The notes under the pieces are model-generated. The model did not search any database. It was not told the DNA's origin and saw nothing but the letters and a program-made list of their open reading frames with translations. 64,000 bases of DNA from Bugula neritina (lineage: Eukaryota; Bryozoa; Gymnolaemata; Cheilostomatida; Bugulidae): NCBI GenBank assembly GCA_964035545.1, contig OZ037768.1, positions 18,703,700 to 18,767,699 of the forward strand, in the 5' to 3' direction. Every line of letters begins with the position of its first letter. Within the stretch, counting starts at the first letter, position 1. Position numbers and translations under genes: made by a program. Positions 12,201 to 24,279 of this stretch are shown one piece after another.

Positions 12201-14748
12201 AAACTGAAATGTAGTTTTTTTTAGCTGCGAGACCCAGCGTCCAGCTCACTTCCTCCCACTCGGAGGTCTGCTCCATGACCACCGAAAAGCTGTCCCACTT
12301 ATAGTAGGAGAATAAGGCTAATATAGACTTGGTGACTTTGGCGGTACTAGGAACAGTGCGGGCAAATGTCGGGTATTCCAACTTGTTAGAGAGCACAGAG
12401 TCTAGGCACCTCTAAATAAAGATATATACTAATAATAGATAAATTATTAAAACTTTTTTCTTTAAACAACATCTAATATTACTACAATGTTGTTTATAAA
12501 AATGCATATCATATACCTATTGTACAGTAATAAGTATATATGTTAGATTTAAACCAATGCTCAGTCATGCATATACGTAATATCACAGTATGTGATACTG
12601 CTACAATATTGTTTACAAGCATACTTATTGTACAAAAATAAAACATAAACTCACGCAAGTTTATAGTCCCTATCCCTGTGAGAAACCCCTAATGGAGAAG
12701 GGTTTTTGTTAAATCGAGCTAAGGACTTGTTCAGATGGGGCAGAGGAGCAGTTATGAGTTATGACTAGATGCTCTTCCTAACATCACCAATGGCCTTTGC
12801 CAGGGCTCGAACCCATGACTTTGTGTTTACTAAGCAAATGCTTGAACCCCTAGACCACGGCTGTTCTCTGAATTGCATTGTAATAAATATACCCAAACTT
12901 AAAGCATCATGCACAGTTAGGTGTAACATTTCATTGGACTTGATTATTTACTTATTCTGCAAACTTTGTGCTAGCAGCTCTCATGACTAAATAGCGGCAT
13001 AATTACGTCTCATAAACAGCCAACTGTCTAATATAATTATATAGTACAATAATTATTAATTATGTAAGTGTATAATATAATTATAGCAAAATAATACGTT
13101 ATGTTACTATTGACATCCACCCAGGCCAATAGCAATTACATGTAAACAGAAATTCTAAACCTAGACACATAATCATTTTTTTAGGTTTATAAAAAGTAAC
13201 ACTTCCATGCATGAAAATTGGCAAAAAGAGTAGCAAAGTGTTTTTTTAAATAAGTTTACAGATATGCATTTTGAAGGAAAGTTGTTTAATGATGAAAAAG
13301 TGAACTAGAAGCTGTGCCTTTGTTTAAAACATTTGAAAATAAAACTGGTGGAACATACTAAGACTGGTAACATATTTTGCACTAATACTATTGACACTGG
13401 AGCTTAGAAATCTAATGCAGGAACTACTTGTAATTGGCTGCTAATGTAATATTAGGATCCATAGCTAACAGACTAAAAACCTAAATGTCGTCATTCAAGC
13501 ACTTTCAAGCACCTCTCGACTGAACTCACTGTATAACATGGCAAGTAAACCGCACTGATAAAGCCTATAGAGAAATGAAGCCTTTATTTTTGCATATATA
13601 ATTATGGTAGCAGGCCTCCTTCTTCTTGGAGTTAAAAATATTATAGGTTTATCTTGAAAGCTGTAGCGTCCAGCAAATTGCTTACTAAATACTCAGTATT
13701 TTATGTAATCAATTCAATTGTGAAACATAGTCATCAGAAAGTATAAAAGCTTTGCTATTTTTATTAAAATACAGCTGACAGCAAACTAATGGTAGGTTTA
13801 ACCATCACTCAGCAATATGTTGTAATAATTCTGCATAGGAAACTTTTATCATTGCACATTATAATAGCAGTTCTACTTGGAGAGAAACCAACTAAATAGC
13901 AAATAGCAAATATATTATGTTGAATAGGGAAGAAATTAACTCACATATCCTATCATTGGTCTATTCAAAGCGGCTGCCAGTTTAGCAGAGAAGACACAGT
14001 TATTCTCGGGACCAAAGAACACATCTGCCCCCTGGTGGTAAAGGTCTACGATGGCTTTCAAAGTAGTTTCGGAATCATACTCTGCATCCTACAGATAAAA
14101 CACAATGTAGCAACATGGAATCATCCTATTGAATGAGCTCTATCAGAATGGAAGTCTATATAATTATATAGTGTTTTTAATACTTTAATCAATTATAAGG
14201 CATTTAAAATCACAATCAATGAAACTTGGAATGAGATAAAGAAAATAACATGCCATTAGCGCAGTTTAAAACTCCATAGCTGGTGTAGTGCTCATTTCAC
14301 ACTGCTACCAAAATTGGTCCTGTGAGAGTACAATTGTAATATACTAATTTTCGATAACAACTATGTAATTACTTGGCCATGGTTTAAATGAAACTGAATT
14401 GTAAGTAGATCTTACTGGCACAGATTATGTAAATAAAGTGAAAGTTCTACAAGTTATGTTACCTTAAATATATACACTGGCAATATACAGTATTACCTAC
14501 CTTAACTATATACACTAGCAATATATTACCTTGAAAATATAGGTGAAGTTTATGTGGTCGTAGTCAGGGTTTGCTTGCAAAGCATCAATAGCTACGGAGA
14601 TGGCAGCAGCATAGGTCTTGCCTGTGTTACCAGTTTCATGGTTCTTGGATGTTATTGATGGAAGAAATCCGAGTTTGATATTTGTTAGATTTTTACATTT
14701 TGCTCCACTTATATATATGACTACCAGTAGGCACAGAGCAGCTGCTAG
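296..14748 (-). CDS. Receptor guanylyl cyclase, natriuretic peptide receptor type (partial)
   Basis: Single-pass membrane receptor that would make cGMP on ligand binding. Fifteen exons keep phase throughout: 14530-14748, 13945-14088, 12205-12411, 9499-9601, 8248-8406, 6008-6177, 5711-5858, 5197-5351, 4467-4648, 4083-4215, 3360-3428, 2127-2306, 1846-1923, 797-974, 296-442 (about 757 codons). The first exon found encodes a signal-peptide-like run ([15 protein letters not shown]) and then the start of an ANF-receptor ligand-binding domain ([25 protein letters not shown]). 5197-5351 carries the typical DAHGDAEG end of that domain. 4467-4648 holds the membrane segment ([20 protein letters not shown]) after a CGF/C pair. 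The kinase-homology domain follows ([48 protein letters not shown]). The dimerisation helix and cyclase domain must lie left of base 296. The start codon is not in the first exon found, because a stop precedes it in frame. Family call firm; subtype and ligand unknown. Confidence 0.9.
1531..1822. repeat. Minisatellite, about 30-bp unit
   Basis: About ten imperfect copies of a unit reading roughly agagtaagtgtaagtaca followed by tgatcacat. It ends about 20 bases from the 1846-1923 exon of the cyclase receptor, just inside the downstream intron. Read along + every unit contains GTAAGT, a perfect splice-donor hexamer, but the host gene runs on -. Confidence 0.85.
3238..3345. repeat. Short tandem repeat, about 16-bp unit
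   Basis: About seven copies of acacttgaaaagtaac and variants (acacttggatagtaaa), ending 14 bases short of the 3360-3428 exon of the cyclase receptor, in its downstream intron. Confidence 0.8.
3945..4080. repeat. Tandem repeat of gctatgctat units
   Basis: Pentamer-based array (gctat/gctatg) with a longer period marked by ttgggcctgtgctatg, repeated three times. It abuts the donor of the 4083-4215 exon of the cyclase receptor. Confidence 0.8.
4290..4360 (+). tRNA. tRNA-like sequence, probably a pseudogene
   Basis: A 71-base tRNA-sized segment with an A-box-like block (gtgtaatggctagca), a perfect B box (ggttcgaatcc) and a T stem that pairs with wobbles. The acceptor arms ggaccca and tgggggc pair imperfectly, with two mismatches. 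The anticodon stem around cttgtaag is poor; a TGT (Thr) anticodon is the natural reading. It lies in an intron of the cyclase receptor, opposite strand. Most likely a decayed tRNA or a SINE head. Confidence 0.4.
7686..8235. repeat. Degenerate tandem repeat, about 20-bp unit
   Basis: Irregular reiteration of blocks such as atattgtgcatactgtaaat and tactgtaaatat. Open frames across it are artefacts of the repeat. It ends just before the 8248-8406 exon of the cyclase receptor. Confidence 0.7.
9828..9950. repeat. Tandem repeat tataggggtcattatatggg
   Basis: About five imperfect copies of a unit of about 20 bases (ttataggggtcattatatgg) in the intron between the 12205-12411 and 9499-9601 exons of the cyclase receptor. 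Confidence 0.75.
10730..10836 (-). mobile_element. tRNA-derived SINE, truncated copy
   Basis: Carries the family core (ctcttcctaacatcacc, then ggtttgaacccatgac with a degraded B box, then gctctaacccttag). The distal segment ending in acttgcgtgagttt in full copies is missing. Intronic in the cyclase receptor. Confidence 0.7.
11201..11739. mobile_element. hAT-type MITE with perfect TIRs and 8-bp target duplication
   Basis: Begins CAGGGTTGGGGT and ends ACCCCAACCCTG, a perfect 12-bp inverted repeat. It is flanked on both sides by gtagtagc (11193-11200 and 11740-11747). The CAGGG end and the 8-bp duplication are hallmarks of hAT transposons. The 539-bp interior is mostly palindromic taattacaattac blocks around a non-repetitive centre (about 11380-11560) with no coding capacity, so it is a non-autonomous element. 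Confidence 0.9.
12649..12868 (-). mobile_element. tRNA-derived SINE, near full length
   Basis: On - it starts with a tRNA-like head (gccgtggtctaggggttcaa, an A-box match) followed by gggttcgagccc (B box). The family body follows (ggtgatgttaggaagagcat, gtttctcacaggg) and it ends in acttgcgtgagttt. Intronic in the cyclase receptor, same strand as the gene. Confidence 0.88.
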
Positions 14749-15467
14749 CTACATAAAATGTCAAAACAATAATATTTCATTGATTATTTTATTGCACTTC
14801 ATAATGGTTATAATACTTAAACAGAAATTTGTGTTCTAAGGGCAATAAAACTTAACTTATATAAAAATACTATATAGAAAAGGACACAGAACAAATAAAT
14901 TGATACAAATCTTTTTTTAATTTTTAAACAAATTTACCAGATAGCAAACTATATTAATATACATTGTAATACTTCATCATACCTTGCAGTTTATCATTGT
15001 CCACCAATAAGCCACACTGTTTTAAGATGTATTTTATTCTAAAATTCAAATGGTTAATAAAGTTTTAAGTGACAGATCTATACTGTCAACAGATATGCTA
15101 GGATTGGAATAACATAAATTAGAACAAATATTTGTTTGCTTATGAAATAAAATCCATAAACCATAACTTAAATACTAAAGCTAAATGATAAATGTATAAA
15201 TTATCATGCTTTTATATGCTAAGATTATGCCTTATACAGTTCAAGTGGAGCATTCGGTCAAATTGGTCTACAATAAAAAAAAGTTGGATTATTTAAAAAA
15301 AATTGCAAGATGTAAATGCAGTCAAGTCTGTCAGAGTAAAGCTACGTATGTATATTTATCATAATATTATAGTCAACTTTCATACAGAATTCAAAATGAT
15401 GAGTAACAGAACTGTAAAAATGGCAAATGCACAACATGCACTGTAATATAAATAAACTATAAAAAAA

Positions 15468-15680
15468 CTCACGTAAGTTTATAGTCGCTATCCCTGTGAG
15501 AAACCCCTGATGGAAAGGGTTTTTGTTAAAGCAGGCTAAAGACTTATTTAAGTGAGGCACAGGAGCAATTATGGGTGGATGCTCTTCCTAACATCACCAA
15601 TGGCCTTTGTCCAGCTCGAACCCATGACCTCGTGTTTACTAGACAAACGCTCTAACCCCTAGACCACCACGGCTGCTTCC
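15468..15680 (-). mobile_element. tRNA-derived SINE, near full length
   Basis: Same family as 12649-12868. The head on - reads gccgtggtggtctaggggtt, the B box is degraded (gttcgagctgg), and the body has ggtgatgttaggaagagcat. The tail is acttacgtgagttt. It lies in the spacer upstream of the cyclase receptor. Confidence 0.88.
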
Positions 15681-18202
15681 ATATAATTAAACTATATTAT
15701 GGATTATTTATGACATTTAAGCACATCAGATAACCTAGGTTGTTGATGAGAACTGCTATTAACTCGTGCTGCTCTTTTAATACTAAATAACAGAACATCA
15801 CCTCGAAATCTTTGTCCTTCTGAAATCTTGTGTTTGTTGTAGCTGTCATATTCCATGTGCAGAATAAAGAGCAATAATAACTTTAAACCAACCAAGCTTA
15901 CTAATGCTCTTAATGCAACGAGGCTAATAAATTACTTTCCCAACTATATGTGAGTAAAAGCAAATCATAGCCTAAGGACATGCAATTGTCTGTACATGTG
16001 TGCATAATATTATGAGCTCACATTTATACACAGTATATAATACTTTACAGATAAATATTATTCACTTTATGTTTGCATGCTTATGAAATTACCTTTGACT
16101 GCAGGCAGAATCATCCTCTACTCTCATGGCTTTTATTATCCATCATAAGCTGTTGAAGATATGAACCAACTCAAGTCTTTGCTGTCATATTTTATAGCAA
16201 TTAGGCTTCGCAGAAATCGATTACTAGCTATTGAAATGTATCAAATGTCTCTTTGCAGCCCGTGTAATGTATTTTGTCTTTATCTCAGTTCAACTGATAC
16301 TTGAAATGTTATCAAGGAGAGCTAATATCAAGTGTTTAAATGTGCAGCACCAGCTAAATACTTACTACTTCTGGCTAATGATACAGTGGGAAACGCTGCA
16401 AGGTACCTCTGCCTATTTGCTATTATGGCTGGTATATTTATGGTGGTCTACTGCTAATTGCTGCACCCACGTGTTAACAGCTCGTAAATAGTCAAAACCT
16501 ATAAGCACGTGCATAATTTTACTTATATTTGCTGTGATTATAGCAAATCCATTATCTAGTACAGAGTCAAACAAAGTGACTGATTCACAAATGGAAACAA
16601 ACTAATATGATATAAATAAGTGCCTCAAAATTATGAAGAGAAATGTACAGAATAACAATAATATTATGTTTTGACCATATAACCAGGCCTATACACACTC
16701 TGTTTTCATATCAACTTCTTAATATTTTAAAAACAAAGATCAAAACCCCACAATTCAATTTTACTATAAGGTTCACAACGTAAAATTAACCAGGTTTAGC
16801 TGAAATTCGCTTTTTAGTCCTATCTACGTATATATATATATGTTTTTAGAAGCAACTGTCTTAAAAAAATTGGATTTGCCATGCAGCCATAAACATTATA
16901 TTACTTATTAGAATTTTTCTGTTAGCATTATATTTGTTAAATTATTTTGTCTAGTACATAGTATACTGTTTTTATTAAAGAGTTTCTGCTTCCAGATCCA
17001 TAATAGTTATTGATAACTTGTCTAATTATTACTAATATATAATAGACGGTCACATGTTTAAAGATTTACATTAGTATCTCTCACTTATGAAAAGTAAATG
17101 CAATATTTTGTCAGTTTGTTAATACAAGAAAGACATTCAGTCGTATACATTGCTCAGACAAATAGCACCATGTAATCCATACTTGAAATATTAAGACTAA
17201 TTAGGGAGGCCTGCATGAAAGTCAATTAATTCATGGGGAATGGAGTTTAAATGGTTATTATTACAGCATAATTGTTGCAACACATCCATTGGCATTTAAA
17301 GATTATTAGCAGATCGAAATGCAGTAGTATAATTAATATTATATATATTTGTTGCGAAAATCGTTACATCAGGCTATAACAAAAACAGCATAATAAGATT
17401 TTCCTAAACATAGAGTTATAATCTATTTGTAAAGAGGCAGTAATGGCAAATTAGCAACAGTAAATTATTGCTCACTATGATAAGGATATTCTGAATCAAC
17501 ACGCTTTAAAATATGATATGCAGCAACAAAACAATGTTTAGAAAAATGTTATGCTGACAGTTATGTTAAAGCCGTTGCAACACCAACAGCAGCACCTTAG
17601 CAGTTTAAACCATAACTCATAAGCCTTTAGCTACTTCACTGCCAGGATAATAAAAAGGAAGCAGTAGAACAGTCACTATAATCAAGCTGGGGCTGTAGAG
17701 GTTAAAATTTGCCATATATCATATTATCTTCTTTTTTGCAAAACATCAGCTAAAGTAATATATCAATTATACAAGATATATGTGTAGTTTTTGAATTGCA
17801 TGGGTTTGAATAGAATTGAGGTAGGAATGAAATTTAACTTAAAAACTTCAATTTTCAAGTAACATAACATGTTCAATTATGATGGTTGTAATAAACAAAC
17901 ACTGCTAGAGCAAATCTTTCACTATGTAACCATGTTTATTTTAGCTTTTTTAATAGAAGTCACATCAAAAAATCTCTTTCCTTTTTCACAAACTCAAAAA
18001 TTACAATTCAGTTACTGGCAACTGTAAAGTGAACTGTTTTACAAGCACTTTACTAAGCGGTGTTATATTCAGGCTTTTAATAACTACATTAGGTAGTAGC
18101 AGTCCGTGGTCCCGTAAACCGGAATTTGCCATATTTGGAGTTGTCCCTACACAGTGTACAGCAAGTTATTGGCGCCGCTTAAAACTACTAACTCATCTTA
18201 TT

Positions 18203-18345
18203 AGCTTGAATAATTCTATAAACGGCTCCGAGTTGGGGGTTATTGAATGCAGTAGTTTGCAATTCCCAAATTTTAAGTTGGGGTTTTTAAGCAAGTCAAC
18301 TCCAGACTCTAGATTCTAGAATCTAGAACCTTAAACTACTGCACT
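18203..18345. repeat. Dispersed repeat, copy 1 (ctccgagttgggggtt family)
   Basis: Contains ttctataaacggctccgag followed by ttgggggtt, and later aaactactgcacttattcac. The same landmarks in the same order occur at 56865-56965. Too divergent here to define ends. Confidence 0.55.
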
Positions 18346-18539
18346 TATTCACCATCAACTCGCAGCTGCTTATAAAATCATTCCACTAGCTTGCCCAGCT
18401 GCTTATTGAAGCACCAATAGTATTAGTAGTGATGGTGATCATTACACTTAAGTCTTAACATTATGTTATATTATTATTATTAATATTTTACTATACATAT
18501 ACTTATAGTCTATAACTATTTGTTTAAGCATTGGTAACT

Positions 18540-19450
18540 TACGAGTTCACTCAGTGAACTTGTAAGTATACTTATACTATAGTATAAGTATAAGTATCAC
18601 TATGACTATCACTATGGTCTATGAGTATGAGCATGAGTATCAGTATGACTATGACTATGAGTAAGACTGTTACTCAGTATTACTATTACTATTACTATTA
18701 GTGTATTACTATTAGTATGATTAGTATGAGTATCACTCAATCAGTGTTGACTCTCAGTATCAGTATGAGTATGACTGTGTGAGGTTGAGTATCAGTATGA
18801 GTATGACTAATACTAAGTCTAATAGTATTACTATTACTATTAGTATTACTAGTACTATTAGACTTAGTATAAATAGTAAATGTAATACTAGGACGAAACC
18901 TATTATAGTATTACTACTACTAATGTACTAGTATTAGACTAAATTAGTAATATAGTATTAGTATAGTATCACTATTACTAGTAGTAGTAGTATTAAATTT
19001 ACTGTATGATTAAAGTAGTAATACTGTAATAGTAGGAGTATTACTAATAGTATCACTATCAGTATAATAATGATAATTTTAACTAGGACAATTATAATTA
19101 TTGCTATAACTTGAGCATAACATAATTTTATAGTTATCAAGTTTAGCTATAACAGCTATACTAAAAGCATTAGTATAGGTAGATTATTATTAACGTTCAT
19201 AATATTCGTATTGTCATTAGTATGAATTAGTAAATGTAAATATTAGTATGACTCACTATGACTTTCAATGTAAAACTAACTAATATTATCCCTATTTCCA
19301 TAAATATTACTGTAAGTGTAAGTTATACTGTAACTGTCTAAGTATTAATAATATTAATATATAATAATTAATAACAATAATTTTATTATTGATATAAATC
19401 AAAACAAAAGTATGACTATGAGTAATGGTAAAAGTATCAGTATGACATTG
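18540..19450. repeat. Degenerate microsatellite belt (tagtat/gagtat)
   Basis: Long stretch of imperfect hexamer-like units (gtatgagtatcagtatgact, tagtattactattac) on both strands, without coding signs. Confidence 0.75.
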
Positions 19451-20353
19451 CTTATCTAATCTTAGAGCAATATGAAGATTTAAGCTATTTTAAACTGCAC
19501 AAGTCATTGATTCTTCATAATATTTTATTGACAAAACTCACAGCATTTGCTGATGTGAATAACTACTGGTTTGAATAAATCTAAGACTTGCTCATAAATT
19601 AAATGCAGTAAATTATCTTTTAAAGACATGCCTCAAAGCTACTGTCCGTTATAATATTTGTGTTTTTCGGTGGTCAATTTGGATGTAATAATATCTGTAT
19701 GTTTCAATTTTCTAGGCAACATCAATTGCTCTCTTAATTTTGCCAACAATCCACATATGTATCTCAGAAAAAAAAAGAAAAATGTGATTCAATATTAAAG
19801 TAAATTTTTAGCGTTTAGCCTTAGGCTTATACACAAAACACCGAGTATGTACTGAATGGTTATGCATTTAATCATGTAGATTCAAGTATGAACTGAAATG
19901 ACAATGTTAAATGAGCACAAAGCTATAAGGCTATGATAGTCAAAAGGCAACTTGACACAATAAACCAAATTTTTTTTGGGTGCCTCTACACATAGAATAC
20001 ACATGTGCTTAATATACCCTAATATTTCCAACATATTTTACTGGTTTCAACATGAAATGGCTTCATAAAATGCCTTTTTATCAGACATGCTCAAATTATT
20101 TTGATTTATTTGACCACATCGCTACATATAGGCCTATGTATTCAAAGTATTCTAATGTGATAATTAAACTTTCATATTTATGTAAATTTTGTACATTATT
20201 GTATACTCATTTGAGTAGCTCAATGGTTTCATAGCTAAGTGCACTTTACAATCAACTTGATACATGTGGTTTACATATACCCAAAGCAGTAAACTGTGTT
20301 TATGTATCATTATTACATTTACCAAAATTTAGATACGGCATCTTTCCAAAAAC

Positions 20354-21874
20354 ATGGACAAATACGTTATAAGAAAGCCTCGGGATATACCAGAAAGAAA
20401 GAAATCTCAAGAGAAAGTGAAGGAACTGAAACAAACAACTATATTTTCTCTCAAGGTTTGATTTTCTACGCAAGTTTTATACTGTACATCATTTTCTAAT
20501 ATTTTAATAGAGGTGCTACATCACTGATTTTTTTCAAAACTCAGAATTTGATGACAAATAGTTTGTGATCAGCTTAACTTATTGATCCTATTTAACATTT
20601 TTTTTGAAATGAGAGTGTCATTTTCTTTAAAAATTAAATTGGCTACCATCAGCATGTTTATTAGCCTAGGGCCACACTGTGCGTATTTTCGCATGCGAAA
20701 ATTGAAACCACAGGTAGCAAAGGTGTCCACTGTAGCGCCAGTGATGCGGGATAAAGCTTTCATTTTTAAATTGCACTCGCTTTTAATAAAACGCAATTTA
20801 CTGGAATATAGCACTAAAATAAAAGAACTGGGCTCGCTAAATAACTACCAGCCAATTAGGTGACGACTACAGAGTCGATTCGCACTTGCATTCAGAATGT
20901 TTTCTCAACGCATACAGTAGACACCTTTGTCAGCCCATACTAATATTTCATTCTAGCACAATCCATTAACAAGTAGCACAATTTTCTTGAGAGAATATAA
21001 AATAATCATGTTTCGTGCATCTAGCGTAGAAAGAGTGTATCTTTTTATTTGTAGAGAGTTGTTGTGGTGGAAGACATAAAAAGAATAAAATCTTTGCTAG
21101 AAATTACTGATCAAGACTCTGAAGTAATTTTTGATCAATTAAAGTTGTTAGAACAGAAGATTCCCTCCAAAGAAGTGCTTCTTGAGACTAAATTAGGTAA
21201 GGCGCTTGACTGTGTTGTATAACTAACCATTCAAAAGTTTATAAATTCATGTTTATAAATATCCTAAATGTCTGACAGTTTATGCCTAAAAATGGTTGAG
21301 TAACTGCATTTTTCAAGTTATTTGTGTAAGAATTACTTTTGTTCTTTTTTCAATTTAGGATTAACACTTAGAAAATTGAAGAAACATGAAAATGTTGAAG
21401 TAGCAGCTAAGGCATCAAGCATTTATGCTGATTGGAAAAAGCATTTTAAAGATAAACTGGATAAACCTTGCATTGAAGTACGCTATGACAATGCAACAAA
21501 TAAATGCAGAGATACCAGCAGAAGGCTTATATGTGATTGTCTTTCATCCCACAAAGTGAGTTCAATTATGCATTTTGTTGTTCTGAATAGATGTAACCAA
21601 GAATCAAGTTTAGATATTTCTAGGCTTTTACAATCTTTTTTTGCATTGGATTTGTTTTATTCGTCCCAAAAAATTGTTGTAGGAATCTGCATTACTAGCC
21701 GATTCAATAGAACGATGCATCTTTGAGAGAACTAAAAACACAGCATACAGCTATCGCCGCCATATCCGAGGGATAGTATTCACATTGAGGTATAAAGAGC
21801 ACATCAAACAGCAACTATTGAACAAACAACTAACGGTGATAGAATTATGCCAAATGAAAAAACCAACAAGTTGA
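20354..21874 (+). CDS. TCEANC2: Transcription elongation factor A N-terminal and central domain-containing protein 2
   Basis: Nuclear TFIIS-related protein of poorly known function. Exons 20354-20455, 21055-21196, 21359-21555 and 21683-21874 join in phase to 210 codons plus stop; the human protein is about 208 residues. The N-terminus MDKYVIRKPR and the block VVVVEDIKR closely match the vertebrate protein. Residues about 30-110 form a TFIIS N-terminal (LW) helical bundle (IPSKEVLLETKLGLTLRKLK, KHENVEVAAKASSIYADWKK). Residues about 115-200 resemble the TFIIS central domain (IEVRYDNATNKCRDTSRRL, YSYRRHIRGIVFTLRYKEHI). The zinc-ribbon of true TFIIS is absent, as expected for this family, so the RNA-cleavage hairpin is missing. 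The first ATG matches the family start. Convergent with TMEM147. Confidence 0.95.
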
Positions 21875-21892
21875 ATTGCCGTAATGCATGAA

Positions 21893-21901
21893 TTTATTAA
21901 A
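21893..21901. terminator. Overlapping poly(A) signals of convergent TCEANC2 and TMEM147
   Basis: TTTATT at 21893-21898 reads AATAAA on -, about 150 bases after the TMEM147 stop. ATTAAA at 21896-21901 on + lies about 22 bases after the TCEANC2 stop. They share three bases. No other canonical hexamer is obvious in the 169-bp gap between stop codons. Confidence 0.55.
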
Positions 21902-22043
21902 CAATTTATAATGTTAATATTTTATATTATTATATTATATAAATTACATCTACAGAATACTCATAATACAACAATGATGCTTTTTTTACAGTCTAGTTAT
22001 TGTTTATGCTATTTATAGAAAAGTTTTTACATAACCTGTAAAC

Positions 22044-24110
22044 TCAATAAGTTACAACATTAATTTTACCATACAAGGGCACTGTTATTAAACTAATACT
22101 CAAAGTACAAATCATTTTCAACACCAGTGCAAGCCAAGGTCCCAGAGATAGGAGGAATACCATTGCCCTACAAAATATTCAGCATGAATGTGAGAAACAA
22201 ATTAACACACGTGTAAATGGCACGTTGTGACAAGTAGAAATGCAACTTACTGAATTATTAGTGGTCTGTACACACAGATGAGCATCAATACCAATGCAAC
22301 GTATCTGTAGGGTTGAGCCAAATCCCGCCTTTGGTAAAGCCACACCAGTGCTGCAGTCACTATATGTTGAATCTAAATAAATGTATTGAGCACTAGAAGA
22401 TGTGAAATAACATTTTAAATAGCAATGAAATGAATGTTCCATGATATTACACTAACACACTTACCAACAGAATATTTGTCTCTAAGCTCATCTGAATATA
22501 AATCCAATCAAATTCAGTACCTCTAGCTCCAGTCCAGAAAGGCAAAAGCCTGAAATTATTTACACAATTATTTTAAAGCTTGAACACTTGATACAAAAAA
22601 TTTAAAAAGAATTGTGCCGTATATTGGCATATACTAAACTAGAGTAAATTTAAATGCAACAAGGAAAGTAAGTGTATTCAGTTTCATAATCTATTGCTGT
22701 GCTGTTACAACCAGTTATTTCTATTGTATTTCAAAACAAGAAACGCCTCTATTAGCTTTGACTGATTGCATCACATATTTGATATATTTTGATATGTCAA
22801 CCTTACCTAGTCATCATAAACTCAGCTGTAGCCCAACCTACAGCAGCACTAGTAAATTTGATTGGACCTTTCACGGTAAGCTGACCCATGATTAAACTTA
22901 GACCTACCAAGTCCCCAAGATCAACAGAACACCGAAGAAGCTCCTGAAATAAAACATTGCAAGATTTAAACCTTCAAACACCAATTATGAAGTCAATAAA
23001 CTACACATAATATTTGTTGCACCTAGAGAATCCCTATGTAACCAGTGGGTCGTTTGCGTCACCAGCTGATAGTTTTAATTGCTAGTACAAGTATCAAGCT
23101 TTAACAGAAAATTATGACTAAAAGCTGTATTTAATATGACTCATAAAACTGTGCTGTAAAATGATGCTAAGTATGTAAAATTTGTAATATGTTACAGTGT
23201 CTCTACACTTGTTTCAACACAAAATCAATTTACTTTATTTCAACACAAAGTTTTACGAACAAACTTTACAAATCAAAAAATATGCAGCATTGTAGTTTCT
23301 TTTTACACATCTAAAACTGCTGTCAATATTCATTTAAATTCATGTAAAGAAACTGCAAGTGAGTATACTTACTCCAACTACATCCATACTATCAGTATCT
23401 GTTTCTGGGAAAAATGTCGCCAATATCAACATCTTTACAAACTGGACTAAGAAATACATGCTGCCAGCTTGAACGCATTTCCAGTGGGCACTGTATTCAC
23501 CTCTACAAGTTAAATTAGATATATTATAATATTTTTCACTGGAAATACAATTTAACAATCTACGAGATGAGGCTGGAAATAAATGGTAATCATCAAGTCT
23601 TTAAAGCTTTGATTAAGTTTAAGAAGAACTTTTGTAAAAATAAAGAGAGTCAAGTTTAATTAAGATTATTTGATTAATCAAAATCCGAGCTAAAAATAAC
23701 ACATGGTTTTAAAAGTACTTTTGGTTTAAATGTACTCAGCGCTGAACCTGATAAAATCTTCTTGTAAATTTGATTTTGGTGTACCCATGTAAAGTTTACA
23801 AAACTCAAGTCTCAAATGCCATTTTGCTTAGTAAATACAATTTCATTAGATATTAGTAATAATTATAAACTAGTTATAATGATGCTGAAATACCCTCACT
23901 ATCATTATAACTATAAAGTAGCAACATTGTAAACCTGTTTGACTAAATAATTATTATTGTAATTGAGGTGACATATTTCTTCATATTTTTTTTAGTGGTA
24001 GTAAACAACATTATACTTAGTCTCATGACTTACAGATTAGCCGCTTTGTAAGTGATAGCATGAGGAGCGTATGCTAACGCCATGCAGTTGATAAAATGGA
24101 AGAACGTCAT
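22044..24110 (-). CDS. TMEM147: Transmembrane protein 147
   Basis: Multi-pass ER membrane protein; in vertebrates a partner of the translocon and of Nicalin-NOMO. Six exons: 24034-24110, 23373-23502, 22807-22943, 22465-22549, 22251-22372, 22044-22167. They join in phase to 224 codons plus stop, the same length as the human protein. Conserved blocks run from the start: [109 protein letters not shown], and the final hydrophobic segment [15 protein letters not shown]. About seven hydrophobic segments fit the known topology. An alternative frame over 22179-22442 looks open but breaks the family alignment; the spliced frame is clearly correct. Confidence 0.97.
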
Positions 24111-24279
24111 GATCACTTGTGGGTCTTTACGATGACAATGATATTAACTGAAAGGAAAAAAACGTTGAATCTATAAGTATTAGAGCAAAGACTAAGCTTT
24201 AAGTTTAAACAGTTTAAAAGATAGTCTTTATGGCTATGCTGAATACTAAATCTCACTGACAGTCACAATGGTGAGTTGT

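Larger units (their letters stand above)
14749..20353. other. Gene-poor spacer containing repeats; expected first exon of the cyclase receptor not found
   Basis: The missing start-codon exon and promoter of the - strand cyclase receptor should lie here, but I could not identify them. Visible contents are a SINE (15468-15680), one copy of a dispersed repeat (about 18203-18345) and a tagtatgag-type microsatellite belt (18540-19450). The open frames present are short and have no recognisable protein features. Confidence 0.5.

Noticed and set aside
15704-15895. Open frame on - starting MVGLKLLLLFILHM, which looks like a signal peptide and could be the missing first exon of the cyclase receptor
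   Set aside because: I found no donor in the required phase near its hydrophobic start that would join 14748, and the rest of the frame resembles no receptor sequence.
16231-16491. Open frame of 86 codons on +
   Set aside because: No family resemblance, no splice context, and a composition like its AT-rich surroundings.
18029-18319. Open frame of 96 codons on +
   Set aside because: Half of it overlaps the dispersed repeat copy at 18203, and no protein features are visible.
22179-22442. Open frame of 87 codons on -
   Set aside because: It is the wrong frame of TMEM147 exon 5; the spliced frame matches the known family from end to end.
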